This document shows positions 1-8,032 of a stretch of DNA of 36,116 nucleotides, in pieces. The DNA comes from Anaerolinea sp. (GTDB taxonomy: Bacteria > Chloroflexota > Anaerolineae > SpSt-313), in assembly GCA_020725765.1 (NCBI GenBank), contig DYEI01000505.1:1-36116 (forward strand), given 5' to 3'. A program made the position numbers and the translations under genes. Every line of letters begins with the position of its first letter. The first letter of the stretch is position 1. The notes under the pieces are model-generated. The model was not told the origin of the DNA. It was given only the letters and a program-made list of their open reading frames with translations, and did no database searches.

Positions 1-90
1 GCAGGCCGCGGGCGCCTGCGCTCCCCCCAGGCCACTTGTGGGTAATGGACAGCCCTGAAAGGGCGGGGGGAGGTGGCTCATGCAGGCCCC
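1..90 (+). repeat. Dispersed repeat family 1, partial copy D at the left end
   Basis: The stretch contains CACTTGTGGGTAATGGA at about 34-50 followed by a G-rich tract. This matches the core of three other copies in the window (near 6936-6985, 11660-11720, and 36065-36116 on the minus strand). Only the core and some flank are recognisable here. No gene is visible in bases 1-261, which follow the cinA stop codon. The copy at the other window end is in the opposite orientation. Confidence 0.6.
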
Positions 91-261
91 AAAGACCAGA
101 CTCGAGAGGAATGCCCTGAGGCGGAGGCCTGACGATAGAGGATCCTTACGCCTGCACAGGCGGATGGAGGCCATCGGCGCCTGAAGCGAGAGGGTGCCCG
201 GCACGCAGCAGCAAACAACGCTCAGCCGGACATCCCTGAGGCATGCCCAAACGCAACCCGG

Positions 262-1455
262 CTAGAGGAGTGCCCGGCGCACAGTGTCGAGGGCGACGAC
301 GACCACCCAGGGCACGGCCAGCTCGGCGGGTCGGCCCGAAAAGTCACGCTCGTGCACGAGCGCCCGGTCGCCGGTATCGAGTGCGATGCACACCACCCCT
401 TCGGGCGCTCCACGGGGAGAGAGCACCGCCAGGCCCCAGTCCGTGCCCTGCACCTCGCGGATGCGACGCGCGGCGGCCGCCACGAGCTCTCGTACGGGCT
501 CGGCCGCCTGCAGGCCGAGACGCTCGGCGAGCGCCGTGCCCTGCGCCACCAGGCTTCCCCGGAACCATTTCCCCTCGCGGTCGGCAGCGCTCAACCGCCC
601 GGCAATCGCTCCGGCCGTCACGGTCTCTACGGCGGCGAGCGTGCGCCCATGGCGCCGCAGCAGATCGATCACGACCCCCTCGAGCGTCTCGTCGTCGGCA
701 CCATAGATGCAATCCCCGAGCCGTCGGCGCACTTCCGCCTCGGTCTCGGCGATCAGGCGAGCCGCCTCTTCTTCGCTCTCCGCCTTGGCAGCGATGCGCA
801 CGTCCGTCTGGCCCGGATGGGCAGAGAGCCCCACGGTGGGGTTGGCTGCGCGCTCGAGGTCCCCAATCAGCGCGTCAACCTGGCTCTCGCCGATAGCGCA
901 GGTGTGGAGGTTGCGAACCTTGATGACGCCCCTGAGGTCGAGCTTGTCCCGCAGGTAGGGGAGGACGGTGTGCTCCATGAGGTAACGCATCTCTGCCGGC
1001 ACACCGGGCAGGCAGATGACGATCCCGGCCGCATCCTCCACAATAAAGCCGGGCGCCGTGCCGACCGGGTTGTGGATGGCGATGGCGCCCTGCGGCAGGT
1101 GGGCCTGGCGCAGGTTGTTCTCGGTCATCCGCGTGCCACGCCGCCGGAAGATGGCCTCGATCTCGGGGATCAGCTCCTCCCGAAGCTCGAGAGGGCGGCC
1201 TGTCGCCGCCGCCACGGCCTCGCGCGTCACATCATCGACCGTCGGCCCGAGGCCACCGGTGGCAATGACCACACCGGAGCGGGTCAGGGCCTGCCTGAGG
1301 ATGGCGGCAATGCGGGCCTCGTTGTCGCCCACCGTCGTCTTGTAGTAGAGGTCGAGCCCGATGCTCGCAAGCTGCCGGGCGATGTAGGCGGCATTGGTGT
1401 CCACGATCTGACCGAGCAGCAGCTCGGTGCCAATGGAGATGATCTCTGCCTGCAT
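262..1455 (-). CDS. cinA: CinA-type protein with degenerate C-terminal deamidase domain
   Basis: 397 aa, the usual CinA length. Residues 1-170 form a MoCF-biosynthesis-like domain (IISIGTELLLG near 5-15, GGLGPTVDD at 67-75), which in characterised CinA proteins acts on ADP-ribose. The C-terminal domain (about 255-397) corresponds to the nicotinamide-mononucleotide deamidase PncC, part of pyridine nucleotide salvage. Here the family signature ESCTGG reads ETVTAG (277-282), and the later TGIAGP-type loop is replaced by LSPRGAPEG (345-353), so deamidase activity is probably lost. It is the last gene of the ffh-to-cinA run, 57 bp after manC. In several bacteria cinA is linked to competence, and dprA is two genes upstream. 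Start: ATG at 1455 preceded by AGGAACGGG. Family assignment is secure; loss of activity is inference. Confidence 0.93.
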   Translation of the reverse strand: MQAEIISIGTELLLGQIVDTNAAYIARQLASIGLDLYYKTTVGDNEARIAAILRQALTRSGVVIATGGLGPTVDDVTREAVAAATGRPLELREELIPEIEAIFRRRGTRMTENNLRQAHLPQGAIAIHNPVGTAPGFIVEDAAGIVICLPGVPAEMRYLMEHTVLPYLRDKLDLRGVIKVRNLHTCAIGESQVDALIGDLERAANPTVGLSAHPGQTDVRIAAKAESEEEAARLIAETEAEVRRRLGDCIYGADDETLEGVVIDLLRRHGRTLAAVETVTAGAIAGRLSAADREGKWFRGSLVAQGTALAERLGLQAAEPVRELVAAAARRIREVQGTDWGLAVLSPRGAPEGVVCIALDTGDRALVHERDFSGRPAELAVPWVVVVALDTVRRALL

Positions 1456-1512
1456 AATCCCGTTCCTGGTCGCCGCGGGTACCCCCGCGAGGGCGGCGTG
1501 CCCCGGCCACGC

Positions 1513-2619
1513 CTACAGCAAGTCGTGCCGACCGGCCCGCCGGAGCTTCTCGACGAGCTGCCGAACATCCTGGGCCCGGCTCTTCGGACAGACAAGCAGC
1601 ACATCGCCGGTGTCGACGACGATGAGCCCGCGCAGGCCGATGGTAGCAACCGTCCGGCCGGGCGCATAGATCAGCGAGTCCTCTGTATCGAGATCGAGGT
1701 GCTCGCCCTCGCCGAGGACCACGTTCCCGCCGCTCCTCGTGGACATCAGGTCGGCCAGGCTCGCCCAGCTGCCGACGTCGCTCCATCCAATGTCGGCCGG
1801 CACGACGGCGACCTGGTCGGCGCGCTCCATGATGCCGACGTCGATGCTGACACTGGGCGTGTCGTCCCACACCTCCGCCAGCGTGGCCTCGAGAGCTGCC
1901 GTACCCCAGACCGCGGCAATGCGGTCAAGCTGCTGGCTGAGGTCGGGCAGCCACTGACGCATCGCCTCCAGGATCGTATCGACGCGCCACACGAACATCC
2001 CCGAGTTCCACAGGCAGCGCCCACTGCGGACAAACCCGGCAGCCTGCTCTGCAGGAGGCTTTTCGATGAACCGGCTGACCCTGAAGACCGAGATGCCTCG
2101 AATGCGACGCATGAGACGCCCGCGCTCGATGTACCCATAGGCCGTTTCGGGGTAGCCCGGGCGGATCCCGAGGGTGACCAGTTGCCCGGCGGCGGCCACC
2201 TCTGCCGCTACGAGGAGCAGCTCACGGAAGCGGGCTGCATCGGCGATGACATGGTCGGCATGGAGGGAGACCATCACCGCCCCGGGATCGGCATGCGAGA
2301 CGGCGACGGCGCCAAGTCCCACGCTAGGGGCGGTGCCGCGCCCTGAGGGCTCGACGATGATATTGGACGCAGGGAGGTCGGGCAACTGCTCCCGGACCTG
2401 CCCGGCGTACTCCCGGCCGGTCACAACACGGATCCGCTCCAGGGGCACGAGCGGCGCCACCCGGTCCACCGTGTTCTGGAGCATGGTGCGCCGGTCGACG
2501 ATGTCGAGCAGTTGCTTCGGGCAGCGCCGGCGGCTGCGCGGCCACAGGCGTGTCCCCACTCCGCCAGCGAGGATAACCACGTGCAGTCTGTCGCTCAATC
2601 CGCCCTGTCCAGGCGGCAT
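1513..2619 (-). CDS. manC: Mannose-1-phosphate guanylyltransferase
   Basis: 368 aa from the chosen start. It makes GDP-mannose from mannose 1-phosphate and GTP in the cytoplasm, feeding glycan or polysaccharide synthesis. The N-terminal nucleotidyltransferase motif VVILAGGVGTRLWPRSR and the following CPKQLL are diagnostic. VMVSLHADHVI carries the metal-binding Asp region, and FIEKPP and LWNSGMFVW are also conserved. The protein ends after the nucleotidyltransferase and short left-handed-helix part, so there is no fused phosphomannose isomerase. An upstream in-frame ATG exists at 2646, but the ATG at 2619 has a strong Shine-Dalgarno GGAGGAGG at 2623-2630 and is preferred. It lies 52 bp after dprA, in the same direction. 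Confidence 0.93.
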   Translation of the reverse strand: MPPGQGGLSDRLHVVILAGGVGTRLWPRSRRRCPKQLLDIVDRRTMLQNTVDRVAPLVPLERIRVVTGREYAGQVREQLPDLPASNIIVEPSGRGTAPSVGLGAVAVSHADPGAVMVSLHADHVIADAARFRELLLVAAEVAAAGQLVTLGIRPGYPETAYGYIERGRLMRRIRGISVFRVSRFIEKPPAEQAAGFVRSGRCLWNSGMFVWRVDTILEAMRQWLPDLSQQLDRIAAVWGTAALEATLAEVWDDTPSVSIDVGIMERADQVAVVPADIGWSDVGSWASLADLMSTRSGGNVVLGEGEHLDLDTEDSLIYAPGRTVATIGLRGLIVVDTGDVLLVCPKSRAQDVRQLVEKLRRAGRHDLL

Positions 2620-2671
2620 AGGCCTCCTCCGGAGAGAGTCTGTCACGGCAGTCGATCTTGCGTTGCTTCCT

Positions 2672-3793
2672 CTAGTCCACCCGATAGCTCACGTGGGACT
2701 CCCGGGCAAGCGCGTAGCTCATGGCCCCGACACGATGGATCAGACCTTTGAGCTCCATCAGTGCGAGGGCCGAGGACACCTCGGCGATGGGCAACTGCAC
2801 CTCTCGCCCCAGATCGTCGATATGCATCGGCTCGCTGGAGAGGTGAGATAGCAGCTTGGCCTCGACCTCGTTCTCGGGGATGAGCTCACGGATCTCGGCC
2901 TGCTGTGGCAGCATCGTGAGGTTGAGCTCTTCGAGGATGTCCTGCACGCAGGTGACGAGCTTGGCCTCGCCAGCCTGCACGAGCCGGTTGGTGCCACTGC
3001 TGCGACGGGAGAGGGCGCTTCCGGGCACTGCAAAGGTCTCGCGACCCTGCTCCAGTGCAAAGCGCGCGGTGATAAGGGCGCCGCTCGTCTCGCCCGCCTC
3101 TACCACGAGGGTGCCCAGAGAGAGCCCGCTGATGATGCGATTACGTGCCGGAAAGTTGCCGGCCTCCGGCTTGGTGCCGAAGGGATACTCGCTGATGACG
3201 GCCCCGTTCGCAACAATCTGCCGCGCAAGGTCGAGGTGCTCGGGCGGGTAGACGCGGTCCAGCCCTGAACCCAGGACGGCGATGGTGCGGCCGCCAGCGG
3301 CGAGGGCGGCATGGTGGGCCTCGGCGTCAATCCCGCGCGCCAGCCCGCTGACAACGGTGATCTGGCTCCGCGCGAGGTCGCCCGCGAGGATACGCGTCAT
3401 CTCCAGCCCGTAGGCGGAGGGGCGACGTGTCCCGACGACCGCTACCGCCCACTCATCGGCCGGGGTCAGAGAGCCTCGCACGTAGAGGACGGGTGGGGGC
3501 GTGCTGATCTCGCGAAGCCGCGGAGGGTAGGCGTCGTCGTCCCAGGTGAGCACGGTGACGCCGGCGCGCTCGACGCGCTCGACTTCCCGGTCGAGGTCAA
3601 GGGCCCGCCGTGCCGCGAGGAGGTTGGCCAGGGAGCGCCTGTCCAGCCCTGCCGCCTGCAGCTCGCTGGAGTCGGCGTTCCAGGCGGCCTCGGGCGAGCC
3701 GAAGTGGTTGAGGAGCGCCCGCAGGCGCATCGGGCCGATCTGCGGCACGATGCTGAAGCCGACCCAATAGCGAAGTTGCGAGCGCGTCACCAC
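2672..3793 (-). CDS. dprA: DNA-processing protein DprA (Smf)
   Basis: 373 aa. DprA binds incoming single-stranded DNA during natural transformation and loads RecA onto it. An N-terminal helix-hairpin-helix-like region (about 5-60) precedes the Rossmann-like DprA core, with VVGTRRPSAYG, VVSGLARGIDAEAH, AVLGSGLDRVYPPEH and FPARNRIISGLS all present in family order. A winged-helix domain follows (about 300-365). The start is GTG, located 3 bases past the rimM stop codon, so the two genes are probably translationally coupled. ComM/YifB, another transformation factor, lies at 17433. No membrane uptake genes (comEA, comEC) are in the window, so competence of this organism is only suggested. Confidence 0.95.
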   Translation of the reverse strand: MVTRSQLRYWVGFSIVPQIGPMRLRALLNHFGSPEAAWNADSSELQAAGLDRRSLANLLAARRALDLDREVERVERAGVTVLTWDDDAYPPRLREISTPPPVLYVRGSLTPADEWAVAVVGTRRPSAYGLEMTRILAGDLARSQITVVSGLARGIDAEAHHAALAAGGRTIAVLGSGLDRVYPPEHLDLARQIVANGAVISEYPFGTKPEAGNFPARNRIISGLSLGTLVVEAGETSGALITARFALEQGRETFAVPGSALSRRSSGTNRLVQAGEAKLVTCVQDILEELNLTMLPQQAEIRELIPENEVEAKLLSHLSSEPMHIDDLGREVQLPIAEVSSALALMELKGLIHRVGAMSYALARESHVSYRVD

Positions 3794-3796
3794 GTA

Positions 3797-4366
3797 TCAC
3801 GCCTCTTCCTCATCGATCAGGCCCGGAGGGAGCGTGACGATCAGGCGCTGCCGCTCGAGGTCGACCTCCTGCACGACATCAGCCAGTGCTGGGATGAGTA
3901 TCTCGCGGCCACGCTGCTCGACGACATAGACGTCGTTGCTGCCCGTCTCCAGAATCTCGGAGACGGTCCCCAGATACTCGCCGCCCGTCGTGTACACATC
4001 CAGGCCGAGGATCTGATGGTGGTAGTACTCGTGTTCCTCCAGAGGCATCGCCTCTGAGACCGGCACATAGAGCAACTCGTCCCGCAGGCCGGCGGCTTCC
4101 TCCGGCGAGTCGACACCCTCCAGCTTGAGGACGACGTTCCCCTTATGCAGCCGCGCCGACTGCAGGCGATACACCCTGTGCTCCTCGCCAACGGTGATCT
4201 CCTGCAGCACGGCAAAGCGCTCCGGGAACTGGGTGAGGATCTCGGCTCGCACCTCTCCGCGGACGCCCCACGGCGCGAGTATCCGGCCGACGACGAGATG
4301 CGTCGGCTCCTCGCGCCGCGGACCGCCCCCATGCGGCGCCCTCCGGACCGATTCGGCGCGGGGCAT
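3797..4366 (-). CDS. rimM: Ribosome maturation factor RimM
   Basis: 189 aa. RimM binds ribosomal protein S19 and assists maturation of the 30S head. The N-terminal beta-barrel begins LVVGRILAPWGVRGEV, the family hallmark. The C-terminal PRC-barrel contains YYHHQILGLDVYT, GEYLGTVSEILETGSNDVYVV and ILIPALADVVQEVD. The reading frame extends 38 codons further upstream into khpA, but that part has the composition of an out-of-frame shadow. The ATG at 4366 lies 11 bp after the khpA stop and gives a normal-length protein. Order rpsP-khpA-rimM is typical of many bacteria (trmD, often next, is absent here). Confidence 0.94.
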   Translation of the reverse strand: MPRAESVRRAPHGGGPRREEPTHLVVGRILAPWGVRGEVRAEILTQFPERFAVLQEITVGEEHRVYRLQSARLHKGNVVLKLEGVDSPEEAAGLRDELLYVPVSEAMPLEEHEYYHHQILGLDVYTTGGEYLGTVSEILETGSNDVYVVEQRGREILIPALADVVQEVDLERQRLIVTLPPGLIDEEEA

Positions 4367-4377
4367 GCGCCTGCCGG

Positions 4378-4605
4378 TCACACGATCTCCAGGATGGCGC
4401 GCCGCCTCTTGCGCGTGGAGGCCACACGCAGGAGCGTGCGCATGGCGTTGGCCACCCTGCCCTGCCGTCCGATGACCCACCCCTTGTCGGCCGGGCGGAC
4501 ACGCAGCTCATAGATCACCGCATGTGCGCCGCTGGTCTCGGTGACGCGCACGTCCTCCGGATGGTCGACGAGGGAGCGAGCAATGTACTCAATCAGCTCT
4601 TGCAC
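4378..4605 (-). CDS. khpA: KhpA, single KH-domain RNA-binding protein
   Basis: 75 aa from the chosen start. It is a small KH-domain protein of the YlqC/KhpA family that binds RNA, usually with KhpB, and affects cell division and small-RNA regulation in Gram-positive bacteria. The KH GxxG loop is GRQG in GWVIGRQGRVANAMRTLL. The frame opens at a GTG at 4632, but the internal GTG at 4605 gives the family-typical start MQELIEYIARSLVDHPEDV and has GAGG 8 bases upstream, so it is preferred. It sits between rpsP and rimM, its usual place. Confidence 0.92.
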   Translation of the reverse strand: MQELIEYIARSLVDHPEDVRVTETSGAHAVIYELRVRPADKGWVIGRQGRVANAMRTLLRVASTRKRRRAILEIV

Positions 4606-4637
4606 TGCTCTGACCTCGATAGCCTGCTGCACGGCCG

Positions 4638-4922
4638 CTAGAGTGCGGCCTCGCCCGCCGGCTGGGTCGGGGCCGCCAGCCTGTCCATGATGCCGAGGCT
4701 GCGCAGCATCTTGGCGACGACCTCGGTTGGCTGGGCGCCCTGGCGCAGCCAGTGCAGGGCGCGTTCCTCGTCGATATGAACAGTCGGAGGCTCGGTCCGC
4801 GGATTGTAGTGGCCGATCGTCTCCAGAAACCTCCCGTCCCGTGGCGAGCGGGAGTCGGCGACCACGATTCGGTACGACGGTTGCTTCTTGGCGCCCACAC
4901 GACGCAGGCGGATCTTGACCAT
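4638..4922 (-). CDS. rpsP: 30S ribosomal protein S16
   Basis: 94 aa. It begins [19 protein letters not shown], the classic S16 N-terminus, followed by [20 protein letters not shown] and the [12 protein letters not shown] motif. S16 is an early-assembly protein of the 30S subunit. An AGGAGGT Shine-Dalgarno site lies 11 bases before the ATG. It follows ffh after 43 bp and is separated from the khpA frame by a few bases. Confidence 0.97.
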   Translation of the reverse strand: MVKIRLRRVGAKKQPSYRIVVADSRSPRDGRFLETIGHYNPRTEPPTVHIDEERALHWLRQGAQPTEVVAKMLRSLGIMDRLAAPTQPAGEAAL

Positions 4923-4965
4923 CCTGTAAAAAGACCTCCTGTCGGCTTCAAGCCTGCTACGCGAC

Positions 4966-6288
4966 CTACTGGAAGAGGGAGAACAGCCCCCGCCCTCGGC
5001 CGCTTGAGAACTGCTTCATGAGACGCTGCATATCGCGGAACTGGTGCAGGAGCTGATTGACCTCCTGCACCGACGTGCCGCTGCCCATAGCGATGCGCCG
5101 CTTGCGACTGCCGTTAAGGATCTGCGGGTCGCGGCGCTCAGCTGGCGTCATAGAGTCGATGATCGCCTCGATACGCTTCAGTTGCTTCTCGGGGAGATCC
5201 GCCGGAAGCTGGCGGCTGACCTGGCTGAAACCAGGAATCATCTCCAGCACCTGCTGCAGTGGACCCATCTTTCGGACCTCGCGCAGCTGCTGTCGGAAAT
5301 CCTCCAGATCAAAGCTGGCTTCGCGGAGCTTTTGCTCCATCTTGCGCGCCTGCTCCTCATCGAAGAGGGCCTCGGCCTTCTCGATCAGGGTCAGGACGTC
5401 GCCCATGCCCAGGATGCGCGACGCCAGACGGTCCGGATGGAAAGGCTCCAGGGCGTCGGTCTTTTCACCAACGCCGAGGAACTTGATCGGAACCCCCGTG
5501 ACACTCCGTATCGAGAGGGCAGCGCCGCCGCGAGCGTCCCCGTCGATCTTGGTGAGGATCAGGCCGGTCAGCCCCAGCCGAGCGTGAAACCCCTCGGCGA
5601 CGCGCACCGCCTCCTGCCCGGTCATGGCATCGGCAACGAGAAGAACCTCACGGGGATGCACGAGCCGGCTGATTCGCTCGAGCTCGTCCATCATCTCGTC
5701 GTCGATCTGCAGGCGCCCCGCCGTGTCGAGTATAACGACGCTGTAGGCACCGCCGGCGGCCATCTTGACGGCGCGCGCGGCGACCTCCTCTGGCCTCGTC
5801 CGCACATCCTCGGCGTGCACAGGAATGCCAAGCTGCCGGCCAAGCACCTCGAGCTGCGTGATGGCGGCCGGCCGGTAGGGGTCCGCCGCAACCAGGAGCG
5901 GCTTGTGCCCATCGCGGCGCAGGTAGAGGGCCAGCTTGGCGGCCATCGTCGTCTTGCCCGAGCCCTGGAGGCCGACGAGCATGATGACATGAGGCGCCTG
6001 GCCAGAAAGGTTCAGCTTTGCCGGCTGACCCAGCAGCGCGATCAGCTCCTCGTGCACGATTTTGACCATCTGCTGGGCCGGCGTGAGGCTCTTGGCCACC
6101 TCAGCGCCGATGGCACGCTCGCGCACCCTGGCTATAAAGTCTTTGACGACGCGGTAGTTGACGTCCGCCTCCAGCAGTGCAAGGCGGACCTCGCGCAGCC
6201 CCGCGTCTACATCGCTTTCCGACAGGCGGCCCTTGCGCGCAAGCTTGCTAAAGGTCGCCTGCAGCTTTTCACTCAGGTTCTCAAACAT
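4966..6288 (-). CDS. ffh: Signal recognition particle GTPase Ffh
   Basis: 440 aa. It is the protein subunit of the bacterial SRP, which delivers nascent membrane proteins to FtsY and SecYEG. Domains in order: N-terminal four-helix bundle (1-90), GTPase G domain (G1 [24 protein letters not shown]), then the methionine-rich M domain (about 300-440) with the RNA-binding segment ending [16 protein letters not shown]. First gene of the run that goes on to rpsP-khpA-rimM-dprA-manC-cinA. A near-consensus promoter lies 45-73 bases upstream. The 4.5S RNA partner was not found in this window. Confidence 0.97.
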   Translation of the reverse strand: MFENLSEKLQATFSKLARKGRLSESDVDAGLREVRLALLEADVNYRVVKDFIARVRERAIGAEVAKSLTPAQQMVKIVHEELIALLGQPAKLNLSGQAPHVIMLVGLQGSGKTTMAAKLALYLRRDGHKPLLVAADPYRPAAITQLEVLGRQLGIPVHAEDVRTRPEEVAARAVKMAAGGAYSVVILDTAGRLQIDDEMMDELERISRLVHPREVLLVADAMTGQEAVRVAEGFHARLGLTGLILTKIDGDARGGAALSIRSVTGVPIKFLGVGEKTDALEPFHPDRLASRILGMGDVLTLIEKAEALFDEEQARKMEQKLREASFDLEDFRQQLREVRKMGPLQQVLEMIPGFSQVSRQLPADLPEKQLKRIEAIIDSMTPAERRDPQILNGSRKRRIAMGSGTSVQEVNQLLHQFRDMQRLMKQFSSGRGRGLFSLFQ

Positions 6289-6332
6289 GGCACATCCAGG
6301 AAGAGTGGCATCCGGCGGCCACTCGAACCGTC

Positions 6333-6361
6333 ATTCTACCCGACTTGACGGGATTAGTCAA
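6333..6361 (-). promoter_or_regulatory. Sigma-70-type promoter of the ffh operon
   Basis: On the minus strand, -35 TTGACT (6356-6361) and -10 TAGAAT (6333-6338) are separated by 17 bases. The start point would be near 6326, giving a leader of about 38 bases before the ffh ATG. No other strong promoter was seen down to cinA, so this one may serve seven genes. Confidence 0.7.
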
Positions 6362-6453
6362 ACCCTGCGCAGCCGTGATGCATGGAGTCCTGCAGCTCGT
6401 CCACAGAGCTGCAGCCCTTCGCCACCACTGGCTCCCTCACCATCGCCTGATGT

Positions 6454-6632
6454 TCAGTCATAGCGCCCGCAGGGTTCGGCAACCTCCACACGCTTGAAGA
6501 TGTTGGCGTCAGGCGTGTCCCGCCCACACTGGTCGCCGGTTGAGAGGATGAACCGTCCCCTGCCGCTGCGGCATCGATGGCCTCCCGCGCCGCGCGCTCG
6601 ACCTCCTCGGGCGTGCCTTCAAGGGCGGGCAG
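6454..6632 (-). pseudogene. Remnant of a uroporphyrinogen-decarboxylase-family gene (C-terminus)
   Basis: On the minus strand, one frame reads LPALEGTPEEVERAAREAID then AAAAGDG (from 6632). After a shift of frame near 6548-6560 another frame continues FILSTGDQCGRDTPDANIFK and then RVEVAEPCGRYD, ending with TGA at 6454-6456. This matches the C-terminal end of URO-D/methyltransferase-like proteins (GTPEEV, then GGGFILSTGDQ-type loop). Upstream of 6632 there is no recognisable continuation and the sequence runs into a dispersed repeat. So the gene is both truncated and frameshifted. The product would be non-functional. Assignment rests on motif memory, not on a search. Confidence 0.65.
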
Positions 6633-6747
6633 CCTTCTTCGGCCGTGGGGCGAGGGCATCGCCCATCGAGGGCCCCCGCCCCGCCCCCGCCGCGGTGCTA
6701 TCACAAGTGGCCTGGGGAGAGCGTAGGCGCCCGTGGCCTGCGCGGCA

Positions 6748-6990
6748 TCTTGCGGAGCCGCCCCCACCCCTCCCCCTCGCGGACGCATTGCGTCCGCGAG
6801 GGGGAGGGGTGGGGGCACTCCGGAGTTGCAGCCCATCGCGGCTGCCCCTCGGGGTGTTCCGAGCACCCGTGTGAGCGGCGGACGGTCCCCTCGGATGAGG
6901 ACCGCAGGGCTGCCTCATGCGCCGTGACACTGTGCAGCCCGATTCATCGGTAATGCATAGCGTGCCGCGGGGGCGGGGAATCCACAATCC
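6748..6990 (+). repeat. Dispersed repeat family 1, copy A
   Basis: About 240 bp. It shares with copy B (11505-11735) a collinear series of blocks: GGGTGGGGGCAC followed by GGAGTTGCAGC, then a GTGTGxGCGGCxG block, a CCGTGA-xx-CTGTGC block, and CGGTAATGCATAG leading into a GCCGCGGxGGGCG tract. The core also occurs in copies C (right end, inverted) and D (left end). It codes for nothing and has no transposase. Confidence 0.75.
6760..6816. repeat. 57-bp perfect palindrome inside repeat copy A
   Basis: Arms 6760-6787 and 6789-6816 are exact reverse complements (28 bp each) around a single central base at 6788. The outer arms are C-rich on the left and G-rich on the right. With only one central base, this would extrude as a near-perfect cruciform. 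It is not followed by a T-run and is not next to a gene end, so it is unlikely to be an ordinary terminator. Confidence 0.9.
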
Positions 6991-7119
6991 CCAACGGCGC
7001 TGGAGGCCGGCACAGGGCGTCCGCGCCCCGGCAGGCGCCAGCGCTGAGATCAAGAGACACAGGCCGCAGCGGAGGCCCCGCGGGCTTGCGGATTCGGCGG
7101 ACCCGCCGGGCGACGCGGG

Positions 7120-7965
7120 CTACAGAGGGTTCAGCCTGGAGGTCGCCATCCAAAAGATGGCCAGCAGCACGCGGTACACCTGCCTGAAACTCTCGCCCAC
7201 GTAGCGCACCGTGCGGTCGCCATCGTATCCGATCTCGGGCATCCAGGCTACGGACCGGGCGATCTCTCGCTCGACCAGCTCCACCTCGAGCGTAATCGGC
7301 GGCGTGAACCCGACGGGCCGGGCGGTGCTCAGCCGCTCCACTGCCCGGCGCGCCGCCTGCCGGATGCGCTCACGTGCCTCGATGAGCGGCAGGCACCGCG
7401 CCGCATAGCGCGAGAGGGAGTACTTGACCACCGCGGCCTCGATCTGCCCGCCGCTCCAGCGCTGGATGTCCAGACAGACCCGGTCGTCGCCGGTGATAAG
7501 GACGGTGGGGATACCGTACGAGGCAGCGAGGGAGATGGTCAGCTCGGCCTCGCCGACCGGCTGCCCGTTCACCCGCACGTCGCGCAGGAGCGGCCAGGAG
7601 AGCACGTGGCTCAGGATGGCACTCTCCCCCGCGCGCGCATGCATCCCGATAAGAAACGCCCCATTGTAGCCGCGGCCGAGGTCGGCCTCCTCATAGAAAA
7701 TGACCGGTCGGCCTCTCACGACCTCAACGGCCGGGTGGAGCTCATCCAGCAGGACATTCCGGAGGTCCAGGCCGTGACTCTCATGGAGCACAAAGGAGGC
7801 CGCACCCGCCTCCATCGCACCCTCGACCGCGGCGTTGACATCGCCCGTCAGCCAGCGTTGGGCCATTTGATAGTCGGCCGGCGCCCCATCCCCTTCGGTG
7901 CCGGTCTCCTTCAGACTGGCCACCCCTGAGATGCCCTCGATGTCGGCGGAGATGACGATCCTCAT
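7120..7965 (-). CDS. M55-family D-aminopeptidase (DppA-like)
   Basis: 281 aa, similar in length to Bacillus DppA (about 274 aa), a zinc D-aminopeptidase acting on D-Ala-containing peptides. The metal ligands known from DppA align: D8 and E10 in ISADIEGISG, H64 in HESHG, H109 in IGMHARAG, and E139 in GEAE. The residue corresponding to the NDSHG motif is HESHG, a small deviation. No dipeptide transporter genes lie next to it, unlike the Bacillus dpp operon. It is followed by a gene-free region and preceded by 67 bp to the DAHP synthase stop, so it may be transcribed with or after that gene. The protein is cytoplasmic (no signal peptide). Confidence 0.9.
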   Translation of the reverse strand: MRIVISADIEGISGVASLKETGTEGDGAPADYQMAQRWLTGDVNAAVEGAMEAGAASFVLHESHGLDLRNVLLDELHPAVEVVRGRPVIFYEEADLGRGYNGAFLIGMHARAGESAILSHVLSWPLLRDVRVNGQPVGEAELTISLAASYGIPTVLITGDDRVCLDIQRWSGGQIEAAVVKYSLSRYAARCLPLIEARERIRQAARRAVERLSTARPVGFTPPITLEVELVEREIARSVAWMPEIGYDGDRTVRYVGESFRQVYRVLLAIFWMATSRLNPL

Positions 7966-8032
7966 GGCGACCCCCTTCCGACATTTTGGTCGCTCGAACG
8001 CGAGCTATCCCTGCTCGCCGGCTGCGCCCACC

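Larger units (their letters stand above)
6289..7119. other. Gene-free stretch between ffh and the M55 peptidase
   Basis: It holds, from left to right, the ffh promoter, the URO-D-family remnant and a family-1 dispersed repeat with a long palindrome. The last 130 bases before the peptidase stop codon show nothing I can name. Open frames here (for example 6619-7053 and 6354-6866 on the minus strand) are low-complexity Arg/Pro/Ala frames made by the GC-rich repeat. Confidence 0.7.

Noticed and set aside
352-2346. Long plus-strand open frame opposite cinA and manC
   Set aside because: It spans two genes on the other strand and has no recognisable domain; a GC-rich shadow frame.
5044-6348. Plus-strand frame opposite ffh
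   Set aside because: Shadow of Ffh; no independent motif or ribosome site.
6619-7053. Minus-strand frames within repeat copy A
   Set aside because: Arg/Pro/Gly-rich translation of a palindromic GC-rich repeat; no protein features.
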